Below are positions 32,421 to 41,390 of a stretch of 64,000 nucleotides of DNA, piece by piece (position 1 is the first letter of the stretch; every line of letters begins with the position of its first letter). This DNA is from Aliikangiella maris (GTDB lineage: Bacteria; Pseudomonadota; Gammaproteobacteria; Enterobacterales; Kangiellaceae). The notes under the pieces were generated by a model, which was given only the letters and a program-made list of their open reading frames with translations, did not search any database and was not told the DNA's origin. The translations under genes and the position numbers were made by a program. Location of the stretch: contig NZ_JBFDAH010000011.1 in NCBI RefSeq assembly GCF_040719265.1, positions 1 through 64,000 on the forward strand, written 5' to 3'.

Positions 32421-33680
32421 ATGAAACTAGTTGGAATTGAAGCAATGAATATTGCTGCCGGTACAACCTACCTCGATGTAGAAAAGCTGGCAAAACACCG
32501 TAATCTGGATACCAGCCGTTTTGAAAATTTATTAATGAAAGAAAAAACGGTAGCCCTGCCTTATGAAGATCCAATTACTTTTGCGGTGAATGCAGCAAAA
32601 CCAATTATCGATAGTCTCTCAGATGACGAAAAAGATCGGATTGAAATGCTGATAACCTGCACAGAATCATCATTTGATTTTGGTAAGTCAATGAGTACCT
32701 ATTGTCATGATTTACTCGGATTAAATAGAAACTGCCGTTTATTTGAATTAAAAAATGCGTGTTACTCAGGCGTGGCCGGTATTCAAACCGCGATTAATTT
32801 TATTTTGTCACAAGCGTCTCCTGGTGCGAAAGCGTTGGTGATTGCGACTGATATTTCCCGGTTTATGGTTGAAGAAGGTGGTGATGCTTTAACTGCTGAT
32901 TGGTCGTTTGCTGAGCCAAGTGGTGGTTCGGGCGCGGTAGCTATGTTGATTAGTGATCAGCCTCATATTTTTCGGGTTGATGTGGGGGCAAATGGTTATT
33001 ACGGATATGAGGTTATGGATACCTGTCGTCCGTCACCCGATGCCGATGCCGGAGACTCTGACTTGTCGCTGTTGTCTTATCTTGATTGCTGTGAGAATGC
33101 TTATTTGGAGTATCAAAAGCGGGTTAAGGACGCTAATTATGCTGAAACCTTTACTTATATTGCCTACCACTGTCCATTTGGTGGCATGGTTAAAGGTGCT
33201 CACCGCAACATGATGCGCAAATTAATAAAAGCTAAACCGGCAACAATTGAAGAAGATTTCCAGCGACGAGTGACGCCAGGATTAAATTATTGTCAGCGTG
33301 TAGGCAATATTATGGGGGGAACCGCATCACTGGCATTGGCGAGTACTATCGAAAATGGCTCGTTTAATACACCTCAGCGTATTGGTGTATTTTCTTATGG
33401 TTCAGGTTGTTGTTCGGAGTTTTTCAGTGGTGTGGTCGATCAGCAAGGGCAAGCGCGCCTGGCTAAAATGAATATTGCGCAACAACTCGACAGTCGTTAT
33501 GAGTTAACGATGGATGAATATGATGCCTTGTTGGTTGGCAGTAATGCTTTACGTTTTGGTACGAGAAATCTTGTGTTAGACAGCAGCTTTATTCCGCAAG
33601 CCCGAAAGAACTTACCCAAGCCAACACTCTTTCTTAAACAGATTAAAGAGTTTCATCGGGAGTACGAATGGGTGTCTTAA
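32421..33680 (+). CDS. pksG: HMG-CoA synthase homologue for beta-branching
   Basis: Condenses acetyl (or a similar donor) carried by a dedicated ACP onto the beta-keto group of an ACP-bound polyketide, the first step of beta-branching. It is 419 residues, normal for PksG-type enzymes. The nucleophile is Cys114 in LKNACYSG, followed by the catalytic His region YHCPFGGMVKGAHR and the GSGCCSEFFSG segment. ATG 32421 follows GGAAAAAA. It overlaps the next gene (ECH1) by 13 nt, so the two are translationally coupled. Its natural acceptors are probably the Trp-flagged tandem ACPs at 206-810. Confidence 0.95.
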   Translation: MKLVGIEAMNIAAGTTYLDVEKLAKHRNLDTSRFENLLMKEKTVALPYEDPITFAVNAAKPIIDSLSDDEKDRIEMLITCTESSFDFGKSMSTYCHDLLGLNRNCRLFELKNACYSGVAGIQTAINFILSQASPGAKALVIATDISRFMVEEGGDALTADWSFAEPSGGSGAVAMLISDQPHIFRVDVGANGYYGYEVMDTCRPSPDADAGDSDLSLLSYLDCCENAYLEYQKRVKDANYAETFTYIAYHCPFGGMVKGAHRNMMRKLIKAKPATIEEDFQRRVTPGLNYCQRVGNIMGGTASLALASTIENGSFNTPQRIGVFSYGSGCCSEFFSGVVDQQGQARLAKMNIAQQLDSRYELTMDEYDALLVGSNALRFGTRNLVLDSSFIPQARKNLPKPTLFLKQIKEFHREYEWVS

Positions 33681-34459
33681 TTGAAACAAAATCTTATCAG
33701 ACAATTAATATTCGCTTTGATAATGATATTTGTACGATCCAAATTAATCGGCCCGATGCCAATAATGCAATTAATGAGCAACTCATCGCAGAAATCAGTG
33801 AAGTCGTTCAGCATTGCGCGAATCGCTATAAAGTTATCGTGCTTGAAGGCTCTGCTGAAGTATTTTGTTTTGGCGCTGATTTTAAAGAAATTCAAGCTAC
33901 TTTTGATAACCAATTGTTTGAAAATTATGAGCCGGTTGACCCGACTCCTTTATATGAACTTTGGACGTTACTTGCCACCGGACCATTTGTCAGCATTGCG
34001 CATGTACGAGGCAAGGTTAATGCTGGTGGCGTTGGCTTTGTTGCTGCTTGTGATTTGGTCCTAAGTGATAGTAAAGCCATGTTTAGTTTATCGGAACTTT
34101 TGTTTGGATTAATTCCCGCCTGCGTTTTGCCGTTTTTAATCCGACGGATTGGTTATCCAAAAGCTAATTATATGACCTTGGCGACTCAGCCCGTTTCGGT
34201 TCATCAAGCATTAGAGTGGGGGCTGGTAGATGCCTTTGAAGAGAATAGCCAGAGCTTATTGCGCAAACATTTACTGAGAATTCGCCGGATTACACCACAA
34301 ACTATTCAACGTTATAAAAATTTTCAACAGCAAATTTCGGCGACAGATCCACAAATAAAGCATCATGCAGTGGCAATGAATCGCACTGTTTTTAGCGATA
34401 AAGAAAACCTTGAAAAAATATCCCGTTATGTATCAACCGGTCAGTTTCCGTGGGAATAA
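33668..34459 (+). CDS. pksH: enoyl-CoA hydratase-like ECH1 dehydratase
   Basis: Crotonase-fold enzyme that dehydrates the HMG-type intermediate made by the HCS. It resembles PksH rather than PksI: EVFCFGADF near residues 60-70, VNAGGVGFVAACDLVLSD for the oxyanion-hole region, SELLFGLIPACVLPFL, and the C-terminal TGQFPWE ending. ATG 33668 follows GGGAG and lies inside the end of the HCS gene. A second crotonase (ECH2, the decarboxylating PksI partner) does not follow, as it usually would, and none is seen elsewhere in the window. Confidence 0.92.
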   Translation: MGVLIETKSYQTINIRFDNDICTIQINRPDANNAINEQLIAEISEVVQHCANRYKVIVLEGSAEVFCFGADFKEIQATFDNQLFENYEPVDPTPLYELWTLLATGPFVSIAHVRGKVNAGGVGFVAACDLVLSDSKAMFSLSELLFGLIPACVLPFLIRRIGYPKANYMTLATQPVSVHQALEWGLVDAFEENSQSLLRKHLLRIRRITPQTIQRYKNFQQQISATDPQIKHHAVAMNRTVFSDKENLEKISRYVSTGQFPWE

Positions 34460-34498
34460 ATATTTATTTTTTAATCTTTTAAACAAATTGGAGAAACT

Positions 34499-34738
34499 AT
34501 GAACAAGCAACAAATTTTTGATGTTATCGTAGGTCATGCTAAAGAAGTTTTGCCCGAATTAGAAAGTCATGACTTTAAATTTGAAGATGCACTAAAAGAC
34601 TTGGGCGCTAACTCAATTGATCGTTCGGAAATTGTTATGATGACATTGGAATCTATTGAGCTAAATATTCCATTAATTGAAATTGCCAAAGCTGAGAATA
34701 TGGGGCAATTAGCGACCTTGCTGCAAGAAAAATTTTAA
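34499..34738 (+). CDS. acpK: donor acyl carrier protein of beta-branching cassette
   Basis: A 79-residue free ACP. The phosphopantetheine Ser39 lies in DLGANSIDRSEI, the form typical of the AcpK-type donor ACP that carries malonyl, then acetyl after decarboxylation, to the HMG-CoA synthase. ATG 34499 has a GGAG site at 34490-34493. It lies 39 nt after ECH1 and 4 nt before the decarboxylating KS, its predicted partner. It lacks the DSxxxxxW flag, as expected for donor rather than acceptor carriers. Confidence 0.94.
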   Translation: MNKQQIFDVIVGHAKEVLPELESHDFKFEDALKDLGANSIDRSEIVMMTLESIELNIPLIEIAKAENMGQLATLLQEKF

Positions 34739-34742
34739 TCTG

Positions 34743-35990
34743 ATGGATATTTGTATTACTGGCGTTGGCATATGCAGCGCCATAGGACAAGGAAAAGAGG
34801 CATTTTTACAAGCATTACTTAATGGTCAGCACCAGTTTGACTATTTAAAAAGACCGGGCAGGCAGTTACCTGAACAGGCAGTCAATCAGTCTTCTGCACA
34901 ATCTGAAATGCCGTTATTTATGGGGGCCGAAATTGAATCATTACAATTGCCCGATAATATTGGTAAAGGATTTTTAAGGACCACTTCATTATCGACACAA
35001 GCTGCAATTGCCTGCCTTGATGAGGTGTGGCATGAAGCAGCATTACATGCCGTTGCCGCTGAGCGCATTGGCTTAATTGTAGGCGGATCGAATTTACAGC
35101 AACGTGAATTGGTGAATATTCAGGACAAATTTCAAACAAAAAAAACTTTCTTGAGACCTACTTATGCAATGGCTTTTATGGACACTGACATAATTGGTTG
35201 TTGTACAGAGCTTTATCCGGTTAAGGGCGGCGTTACAACAGTTGGAGCTGCATCAGCTAGCGGACAAGTTGCTATTATTCAAGGGATCCAGCTGGTATTG
35301 TCGGGGCAACTTGATTGCGCTGTTGTTATTGGTGGATTAATGGATTTATCTTACTGGGAATGTCAGGCATTACGTTCAGTCGGTGCAATGGGGTCGACGG
35401 TGTTTGCAGATAATCCATCGCAGGCCTGTCGGCCTTTTGATACTCGACATGATGGATTCATTTATGGTGAAGCTTGCGGTGCCGTGGTTATTGAGAGTGT
35501 AGCTAGTGCCGAGGCCAGACAACAAGCTGCTTATGCTCGTGTTTCTGGTTGGGCAACGGCAATGGCAGGAAACCGTAACCCTGATCCGAGTGAACACACC
35601 GAAAAACAAGTCATGCTAACCGCAATTGAAAAAGCGCAGTTAAGTGCTGCGGCAATTGACTATATTAATCCGCATGGGACGGGTTCACCGACTGGGGATG
35701 CCGTTGAGTTATCTGCATTAGCCGGTGCGGATCTTAACCATGCGTTTATCAATGCAACTAAATCAATAACGGGTCACGGGCTGACCGCAGCAGGTTGTGT
35801 TGAAGTGATAGCGACTTTACTCCAAATGCAGGCGGGTCAGTTACATCCTACATTGAATCTGGAGGAGCCTTTATCCCATTCATTTCATTGGGTTGGTGAA
35901 CAACCGATCAACCATCATATGCAACATGCGCTAACGCTTAGTTATGGTTTTGGTGGTATCAATTCTGCACTGGTGTTGAGTCGTTTTTAA
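34743..35990 (+). CDS. pksF: decarboxylating ketosynthase (Cys to Ser)
   Basis: A 415-residue free-standing thiolase-fold KS. The nucleophilic Cys is replaced by Ser171 (GAASASGQ), while both His motifs (NPHGTGSPTGD and SITGHG) remain. This pattern defines the decarboxylase of beta-branching cassettes, which converts malonyl-ACP into acetyl-ACP for the HCS. It begins 4 nt after the donor ACP gene. Its stop codon overlaps a small start codon (TAATG) discussed separately. Confidence 0.94.
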   Translation: MDICITGVGICSAIGQGKEAFLQALLNGQHQFDYLKRPGRQLPEQAVNQSSAQSEMPLFMGAEIESLQLPDNIGKGFLRTTSLSTQAAIACLDEVWHEAALHAVAAERIGLIVGGSNLQQRELVNIQDKFQTKKTFLRPTYAMAFMDTDIIGCCTELYPVKGGVTTVGAASASGQVAIIQGIQLVLSGQLDCAVVIGGLMDLSYWECQALRSVGAMGSTVFADNPSQACRPFDTRHDGFIYGEACGAVVIESVASAEARQQAAYARVSGWATAMAGNRNPDPSEHTEKQVMLTAIEKAQLSAAAIDYINPHGTGSPTGDAVELSALAGADLNHAFINATKSITGHGLTAAGCVEVIATLLQMQAGQLHPTLNLEEPLSHSFHWVGEQPINHHMQHALTLSYGFGGINSALVLSRF

Positions 35991-36106
35991 TGGCGTTTAT
36001 TGAAAAACTGTTCGACAAACCGGTTTTATCATCAGGTTTCAACCACTTGGTATTTGCATCACGCTTAGTCAATCAGCATAACAAGCGTGTATTAATAATC
36101 AGATAA
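35990..36106 (+). CDS. possible 38-residue ORF coupled to the decarboxylating KS
   Basis: Short frame starting at an ATG that overlaps the preceding stop by one base (TAATG) and ending at TAA 36104-36106. It encodes a small, basic peptide with no domain I recognise. The overlap would allow termination-reinitiation. It may instead be unselected spacer DNA or a remnant of a deleted gene, since the gap before the AT gene is otherwise longer than its neighbours. There is no independent evidence of coding. Confidence 0.25.
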   Translation: MAFIEKLFDKPVLSSGFNHLVFASRLVNQHNKRVLIIR

Positions 36107-36133
36107 ACTGAAATATCCATTTAAGGAGATATT

Positions 36134-37270
36134 ATGAAAATTTTTATGTTTCCGGGGCAAGGCTCACAAACCGTCGGTATGGGAGGAGACCTGTTTGATC
36201 GTTATCCTGAATATACGGCACAGGCTGATGAAGTTTTGGGCTATTCAATTAAAACTTTGTGCCTTGCCGATCCGCAAAAGCAATTAAATTTTACGCAATT
36301 CACACAGCCTGCACTTTATGTGGTTAATGCGTTGAATTATTTTGATAAAGTGGCTCAGGGAATAAAAGCGGATTATTTAATTGGCCACAGTCTGGGTGAA
36401 TTTAATGCGCTCATGGCTGCACAATCATTTTCATTTGAAGATGGATTGAAGCTGGTGAAAAAGCGGGGCGAATTAATGAGCCAAGCCAAAGAAGGCGGAA
36501 TGGCTGCAATTATTAATGCCTCTAAAGAAAAGATCGAAACGATCTTAAAGGATAATCAGCTATCTAATATTGATTTGGCTAATTTTAATACGCCATCACA
36601 AATAGTGATTTCCGGTAAAAAAGAAGAAATCATTCAGGCACAAAACTGTTTTAGTGAAGACAAAATGCTATATATCCCGCTTAATACCAGTGGTGCATTT
36701 CATTCCCGTTTTATGGCTGAGGCAAAAGATGAATTTGCAGAGTACCTCAAACCTTTCAACATTCAACCTCCAATCACTAAAGTTATTTCCAATGTAACGG
36801 CTAAGACCTATGGTGATGATGTCGCTACTAGCTTGGCGGCCCAAATAGCCAGCGCGGTGCGTTGGTCAGAAACGATTGAATACTTAATTGGGTTAGGTGA
36901 TGCCGAATTTATTGAAGTGGGGCATGGGGATGTGCTGACTAAAATGATTCTTAAAATTAAGCGAGAAACCACCGTTAAACCCGGCTCTGTGAGTGCCGAG
37001 CCTACCGAACTGGTTACCGATTCATCAACGACTGATGATGCCGTTGGTAGTATCTTTGCAAAACAGTTTAGTCAGGTGCATGAAAAAGTTGAGCAATGGA
37101 ACAAGGTTTATCCGGTGGGAACTAAAGTAAAATCTACTTGGGTAGATGCCACCAATTTGCAAACCCGCACTGAAGCGGTGGTTTTATTTGGGCATCGGGC
37201 GGCCGTATATATGAAAGACTATAATGGCTATTTTGATTTAGATGAATTAATTCCACAACAATCCTTATGA
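36134..37270 (+). CDS. trans-acting malonyl acyltransferase (AT1)
   Basis: Free acyltransferase that should load malonyl onto the ACPs of the AT-less synthases. FMFPGQGSQ opens the protein, Ser86 lies in GHSLGE, the carboxylate-binding Arg is present in KKRGELM, and the catalytic His is in GAFHSRFM. A strong AAGGAG precedes ATG 36134. After the AT core (about 285 residues) there is a 90-residue extension whose last 60 residues (WNKVYPVGTKVKSTW to the C-terminus) form a small conserved-looking domain of the kind seen at the end of some trans-ATs. It overlaps AT2 by 4 nt (ATGA). Confidence 0.95.
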   Translation: MKIFMFPGQGSQTVGMGGDLFDRYPEYTAQADEVLGYSIKTLCLADPQKQLNFTQFTQPALYVVNALNYFDKVAQGIKADYLIGHSLGEFNALMAAQSFSFEDGLKLVKKRGELMSQAKEGGMAAIINASKEKIETILKDNQLSNIDLANFNTPSQIVISGKKEEIIQAQNCFSEDKMLYIPLNTSGAFHSRFMAEAKDEFAEYLKPFNIQPPITKVISNVTAKTYGDDVATSLAAQIASAVRWSETIEYLIGLGDAEFIEVGHGDVLTKMILKIKRETTVKPGSVSAEPTELVTDSSTTDDAVGSIFAKQFSQVHEKVEQWNKVYPVGTKVKSTWVDATNLQTRTEAVVLFGHRAAVYMKDYNGYFDLDELIPQQSL

Positions 37271-38223
37271 TCAATAAACCAACTGTTTTTATGTATTCTG
37301 GCCAGGGTTCACAATACTTTGGTATGGGAAAAGAGCTGTTTGAAACCAATCCTCGGTTTCGTTACTGGATGGAATATTGTGATGACATCGCATTTCCATT
37401 TTTACCTTCATCATTAATTGAACAACTGTATTTTTCAAATAAAACACGAGGCGAATTATTTGACGACATTGTTTTTACCAATCCGGCATTACTGTGCATT
37501 GAATATTGTTTAACACAACTTTTGCTAGAGCGAGATATTCACCCGGATTATTTGTTGGGATACAGTCTGGGTGAATTTACCGCTGCGGTTGTTTCAGGAG
37601 CAATGTCGCTAGATGAAGGCATTCAGTTTTCAATTGCGTATGCAAAATTATTACAAGCCAAAACGCCGCCAGCAGCAATGCTAGCTGTCATCGACTCAGT
37701 TTCTTTGCTCGACAATCAACCACAGATTTTCCAGGGGTGTACCTTGGCGGGTAAGAACTTTAATAAGAACTTTGTGGTAACTGGATTAGAAAAAGATATT
37801 CGTTTTACCCAACAGTTACTTTCTCAGCGGGATGTTATTCATCAGCGGTTACCAGTGAATTACGGATTTCATACCACAATAATTGATCCAATTGAGTTTG
37901 AATTCAAACAATTGATCAATGATATTAATTTGTGCTCACCCAAGATTAAAATAATTTCATCGTTGCTGGCACAGCCAGTAAATCATTTTGATGCTGACTA
38001 TTTATGGCGAGTTACCCAGCAACCTGTCATTTTTGAAAAAACCATTCAAACACTCTTACAGCAAGGGGATTTTAATTTTATTGATGTTGGACCCAGTGGC
38101 ACATTAGCAACTTTTGTAAAATATATTTTGCCTGGTGAGCATTCGAGTCATCACCTTGAAGTAATGAATCAATTTGGCAAAAATAATCAGTCATTGGAAA
38201 AAGTTTTTACCTTTTTCAATTGA
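37267..38223 (+). CDS. AT-like acyl hydrolase (AT2)
   Basis: Second AT-fold protein of 318 residues. The nucleophile Ser100 is in GYSLGE, with Tyr in place of the usual His before it, and the second catalytic residue is in NYGFHT. The region that holds the malonate-binding Arg in true malonyl-ATs reads AYAKLLQAK, with no Arg. Loss of this Arg is the hallmark of the PedC-type acyl hydrolases that remove stalled acyl chains from ACPs, so I favour a proofreading role over malonyl transfer. It is coupled to AT1 by a 4-nt overlap. Confidence 0.88.
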   Translation: MINKPTVFMYSGQGSQYFGMGKELFETNPRFRYWMEYCDDIAFPFLPSSLIEQLYFSNKTRGELFDDIVFTNPALLCIEYCLTQLLLERDIHPDYLLGYSLGEFTAAVVSGAMSLDEGIQFSIAYAKLLQAKTPPAAMLAVIDSVSLLDNQPQIFQGCTLAGKNFNKNFVVTGLEKDIRFTQQLLSQRDVIHQRLPVNYGFHTTIIDPIEFEFKQLINDINLCSPKIKIISSLLAQPVNHFDADYLWRVTQQPVIFEKTIQTLLQQGDFNFIDVGPSGTLATFVKYILPGEHSSHHLEVMNQFGKNNQSLEKVFTFFN

Positions 38224-38273
38224 ACTATCAAATAGCTTAATTGCCGCCTCAATCATTCAAAAACGTATAAGTT

Positions 38274-39884
38274 ATGAAGAGAACTACCAGGATGTATGAT
38301 TTTATTATTGTTGGTGGCGGTACATCTGGCTGCGTGCTAGCTAATCGCTTATCAAAAAAGTTTAATGTATTGCTTATTGAAGCAGGCGCTGAAACTCGCA
38401 ATAACTTAATTGATACACCAATGGGAACACTGCTGTTATATCACAGTAAAAAGTATAATTGGCGGTATTGGAGTCAGGAAAATGATAATCTCAACCGACG
38501 TGAAATTTATTGTCCACAGGGAAGAGGACTCGGCGGTAGCAGTGTGATCAATGCTATGCTGTATGTCCGTGGCAACGCCTGGGATTTTGACAACTGGCAA
38601 GCGTTGGGTAATGCCGGTTGGGGATATGACTCGATGTTAAAGCATTTTCGTCAGTGCGAGCGAAACTTGGATTTTAATGATCAGTTTCATAGTAAAGCTG
38701 GTGAAATGTCGGTGCAATATACCCCTGAGTTACATCCGCATGCTGAACGTTTTATTCTTGCCGGATTACAAGCCGGGTACACCTACAATGCCGACTTTAA
38801 TGGTGCCACTCAGGAAGGTGTCGGTATGTATCAGATGACAATGCATAATACTCGGCGAGTTTCTGCAGCAGAAGCTTTTTTATATCCGGTTAGAGAGCGC
38901 CGAAGGCTCACGGTACTGACTGACTGCGCTGTTTCACAAATTGTGTTTGATGGAAATCGTGCGGTTGGTGTGCGTTATTTTGATGGCCAAACTTATCATC
39001 AAGTTAAGGCAGCCAAAGAGATCATTATTGCCGCAGGTACTTTTAACTCAGCCAAGTTGTTGATGTTATCGGGGGTCGGACCAACCGAAGAGCTAGCGCG
39101 TCATGATATTCCATTAATACATCATTTACCTGGTGTTGGTCAAAATTTGCAAGAGCATCCTGATGTTGTAATCACCACCGAAAGTCGTATTAACGACACC
39201 ATTAATTTATCGTTGGCTACTTTGTTCAAAGTGATGAAAGGTTTTTGGCAATTCAGAAAAAAACGCTATGGTTTGTTATCAAAGCCGATTTCTGAGTCGG
39301 GTGGCTTTTTTAAAACCCGTGATGATTTACCAGCACCTGATATACAGATTCAATCATTGGCTTCAATGTTTAATGATCATGGTTTTGATGAGCAAATAGT
39401 TAAAAAGCATGGGTATTCAATTCACATATCTTTACTGCATCCTAAAAGTCGCGGACAAGTTCGATTAAATTCAGCCGATCATTTTGATAAGCCAAAAATT
39501 GAATTAAATTTATTGTCTCATGATGAGGATGTTGAGCGATTATTAGCGGGATTAAAAATTGGTCGGCATATTTTGCAACAAGATGCTTATCGCAGTCATT
39601 GCAAACAAGAAGTTTATCCGGGTGAACAGTTGCGTTCAGATGAGCAACTGGTTGAATTTATTAAAGCCAATGTTTGTCATGTCTATCATCCGGTAGGCGC
39701 ATGTAAAATGGGGCAAGATGAAATGGCGGTGGTAGACGAACAATTGAAAGTTTGCGGTTTAAGCGGATTACGCGTCATAGATTGTTCAATTATGCCACAA
39801 ATTATTAGCGGTAATACCAATGCTGCGGCTATGGCAATTGGCTCCAAAGGGGCCGAAATGATTTTGCAGCAATACCGGCATTAA
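38274..39884 (+). CDS. GMC-family FAD oxidoreductase (alcohol dehydrogenase-like)
   Basis: A 536-residue FAD enzyme of the glucose-methanol-choline family. The dinucleotide motif IIVGGGTSGCVLANRLS is at the N-terminus, followed by GRGLGGSSVINAMLYVRGN and the C-terminal HPVGACKMG and NTNAAAMAIG segments; the His of HPVGACKMG is the expected active-site base. The start could be ATG 38274 or 38292; GAAGAGA precedes the second. Relatives oxidise primary alcohols to aldehydes. Placed directly before an aldehyde dehydrogenase, it likely forms a two-step oxidation of an alcohol on the polyketide or a starter unit to a carboxylate; the substrate is unknown. Confidence 0.92.
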   Translation: MKRTTRMYDFIIVGGGTSGCVLANRLSKKFNVLLIEAGAETRNNLIDTPMGTLLLYHSKKYNWRYWSQENDNLNRREIYCPQGRGLGGSSVINAMLYVRGNAWDFDNWQALGNAGWGYDSMLKHFRQCERNLDFNDQFHSKAGEMSVQYTPELHPHAERFILAGLQAGYTYNADFNGATQEGVGMYQMTMHNTRRVSAAEAFLYPVRERRRLTVLTDCAVSQIVFDGNRAVGVRYFDGQTYHQVKAAKEIIIAAGTFNSAKLLMLSGVGPTEELARHDIPLIHHLPGVGQNLQEHPDVVITTESRINDTINLSLATLFKVMKGFWQFRKKRYGLLSKPISESGGFFKTRDDLPAPDIQIQSLASMFNDHGFDEQIVKKHGYSIHISLLHPKSRGQVRLNSADHFDKPKIELNLLSHDEDVERLLAGLKIGRHILQQDAYRSHCKQEVYPGEQLRSDEQLVEFIKANVCHVYHPVGACKMGQDEMAVVDEQLKVCGLSGLRVIDCSIMPQIISGNTNAAAMAIGSKGAEMILQQYRH

Positions 39885-39957
39885 TGTTTGCATTGGTATC
39901 AATCACTCATCCATTTATTAATGGTGAAAAATCGACTTTTGATGGAAGGAAAAATTT

Positions 39958-41388
39958 ATGTACGAAGCATCAAATACTCAGGTTTCTGAAGCTCATTCAA
40001 GTCAATCAATGCAACAAATTCTTGAGTTGCAACGTCAGTCTTTATATCAGGAAGCATTTCCATGTGCTGAAGTCAGAATTGATCGCTTGGCACGCTTACT
40101 CCAGATCTTACGCGAGAATAAATTCGATTTATGTGAAGCGATGTCTGATGATTTTGGACATCGTTCAATTCAACAATCCCGTATTACTGACATTGGTGCG
40201 TCGATCGAACCGATTAAACATGCCATTAAGCATGTTAAGGCATGGATGAAAAATGAATCACGAAAAACTATCTTTCCATTAGGATTAATGGGGGCACGAG
40301 CACGTGTTGAATATCAACCACTGGGTATCGTTGGATGTATATCGCCGTGGAACTTTCCCACACAACTCATTTTTGGACCTTTGGCTGGCATTTTGGCGGC
40401 GGGTAATCGAGTGATGATTAAGCCCTCTGAATTTACCCCTGTCACTTCAAATTTAATTGAGCAATTACTTGCTGAAAATTTTGCACAGGAAGAAATTGCG
40501 GTGATTCAGGGCGGTGCCGAAACGGGGGCAGCATTTAGTCGATTACCTTTTGATCACCTATTGTTTACCGGAGCTAAGTCAGTTGCAACTCACATTTTAA
40601 CGGCGGCGGCAGAAAATCTTGTTCCGGTTACGCTCGAACTAGGTGGTAAATCTCCGTTGATTGTTGGTAGCGATGCTGAAGTTAATACTGCCGCTGCATG
40701 TGCCATGTTAGGCAAAATTATGAATGCCGGACAGCTCTGCCTGGCGCCAGATTATGCATTGGTTGCCGAAGATAAACTGAATGAGTTTGTGGTAAAAGCC
40801 CAGCAAAATCTGCAAATGATGTATCAGGATTTGTTAAATAACCCTGATTATAGTTCAATCATTAATCAACGACATTATCAGCGGTTAACTGATCTGGTTA
40901 ATGATGCTCGAGAAAAAGGAGCTGAAATTATCGAATTTAATCCTGCTAATGAAGATTTTTCAAATCAGCCTCACTATCGGTTTTTGCCAACATTGATTTT
41001 AAATCCCACGAACGACATGCTGGTCATGCAGGAAGAAATTTTTGGTCCGATATTACCTGTTAAAAGTTATCAGAAATTTGAAGAGGTGATTGCATGTATC
41101 CATCAGCTACCTAGACCATTAGGGTTGTATTATTTTGGTCATAATAAAACCGAAATTGATCAAGTACTTAAGCGTACAGTATCGGGCGGTGTAACCATTA
41201 ATGATGTATTGATGCATGCAGCACAAGATGACTTGCCATTTGGTGGTGTTGGTGCCAGTGGAATGGGGGCTTATCATGGATTTGATGGGTTTAAAAATTT
41301 TAGTCATGCAAAGGCGATATATTTTCAGTCCAAGTCAGTATATAATTTTGTCGCAAAACAGATGAGACCGCCATACAAGAAATCCTGA
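39958..41388 (+). CDS. NAD(P)-dependent aldehyde dehydrogenase
   Basis: A 476-residue aldehyde dehydrogenase resembling coniferyl-aldehyde dehydrogenases. Visible features are GCISPWNFPTQL with the catalytic Asn, LELGGKSP with the general-base Glu, NAGQLCLAPDY with the nucleophilic Cys, and EEIFGPILPV. ATG 39958 has GGAAGGA upstream. It follows the GMC oxidoreductase by 73 nt and precedes the phosphoesterase by 2 nt, so it is part of the same operon. The pair would carry alcohol to acid. Membership in the biosynthetic pathway is inferred from position only. Confidence 0.93.
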   Translation: MYEASNTQVSEAHSSQSMQQILELQRQSLYQEAFPCAEVRIDRLARLLQILRENKFDLCEAMSDDFGHRSIQQSRITDIGASIEPIKHAIKHVKAWMKNESRKTIFPLGLMGARARVEYQPLGIVGCISPWNFPTQLIFGPLAGILAAGNRVMIKPSEFTPVTSNLIEQLLAENFAQEEIAVIQGGAETGAAFSRLPFDHLLFTGAKSVATHILTAAAENLVPVTLELGGKSPLIVGSDAEVNTAAACAMLGKIMNAGQLCLAPDYALVAEDKLNEFVVKAQQNLQMMYQDLLNNPDYSSIINQRHYQRLTDLVNDAREKGAEIIEFNPANEDFSNQPHYRFLPTLILNPTNDMLVMQEEIFGPILPVKSYQKFEEVIACIHQLPRPLGLYYFGHNKTEIDQVLKRTVSGGVTINDVLMHAAQDDLPFGGVGASGMGAYHGFDGFKNFSHAKAIYFQSKSVYNFVAKQMRPPYKKS

Positions 41389-41390
41389 TA

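Noticed and set aside
39884..40249. 121-codon forward frame starting at the end of the GMC gene
   Set aside because: It overlaps the well-supported aldehyde dehydrogenase in another frame and has no recognisable motif.
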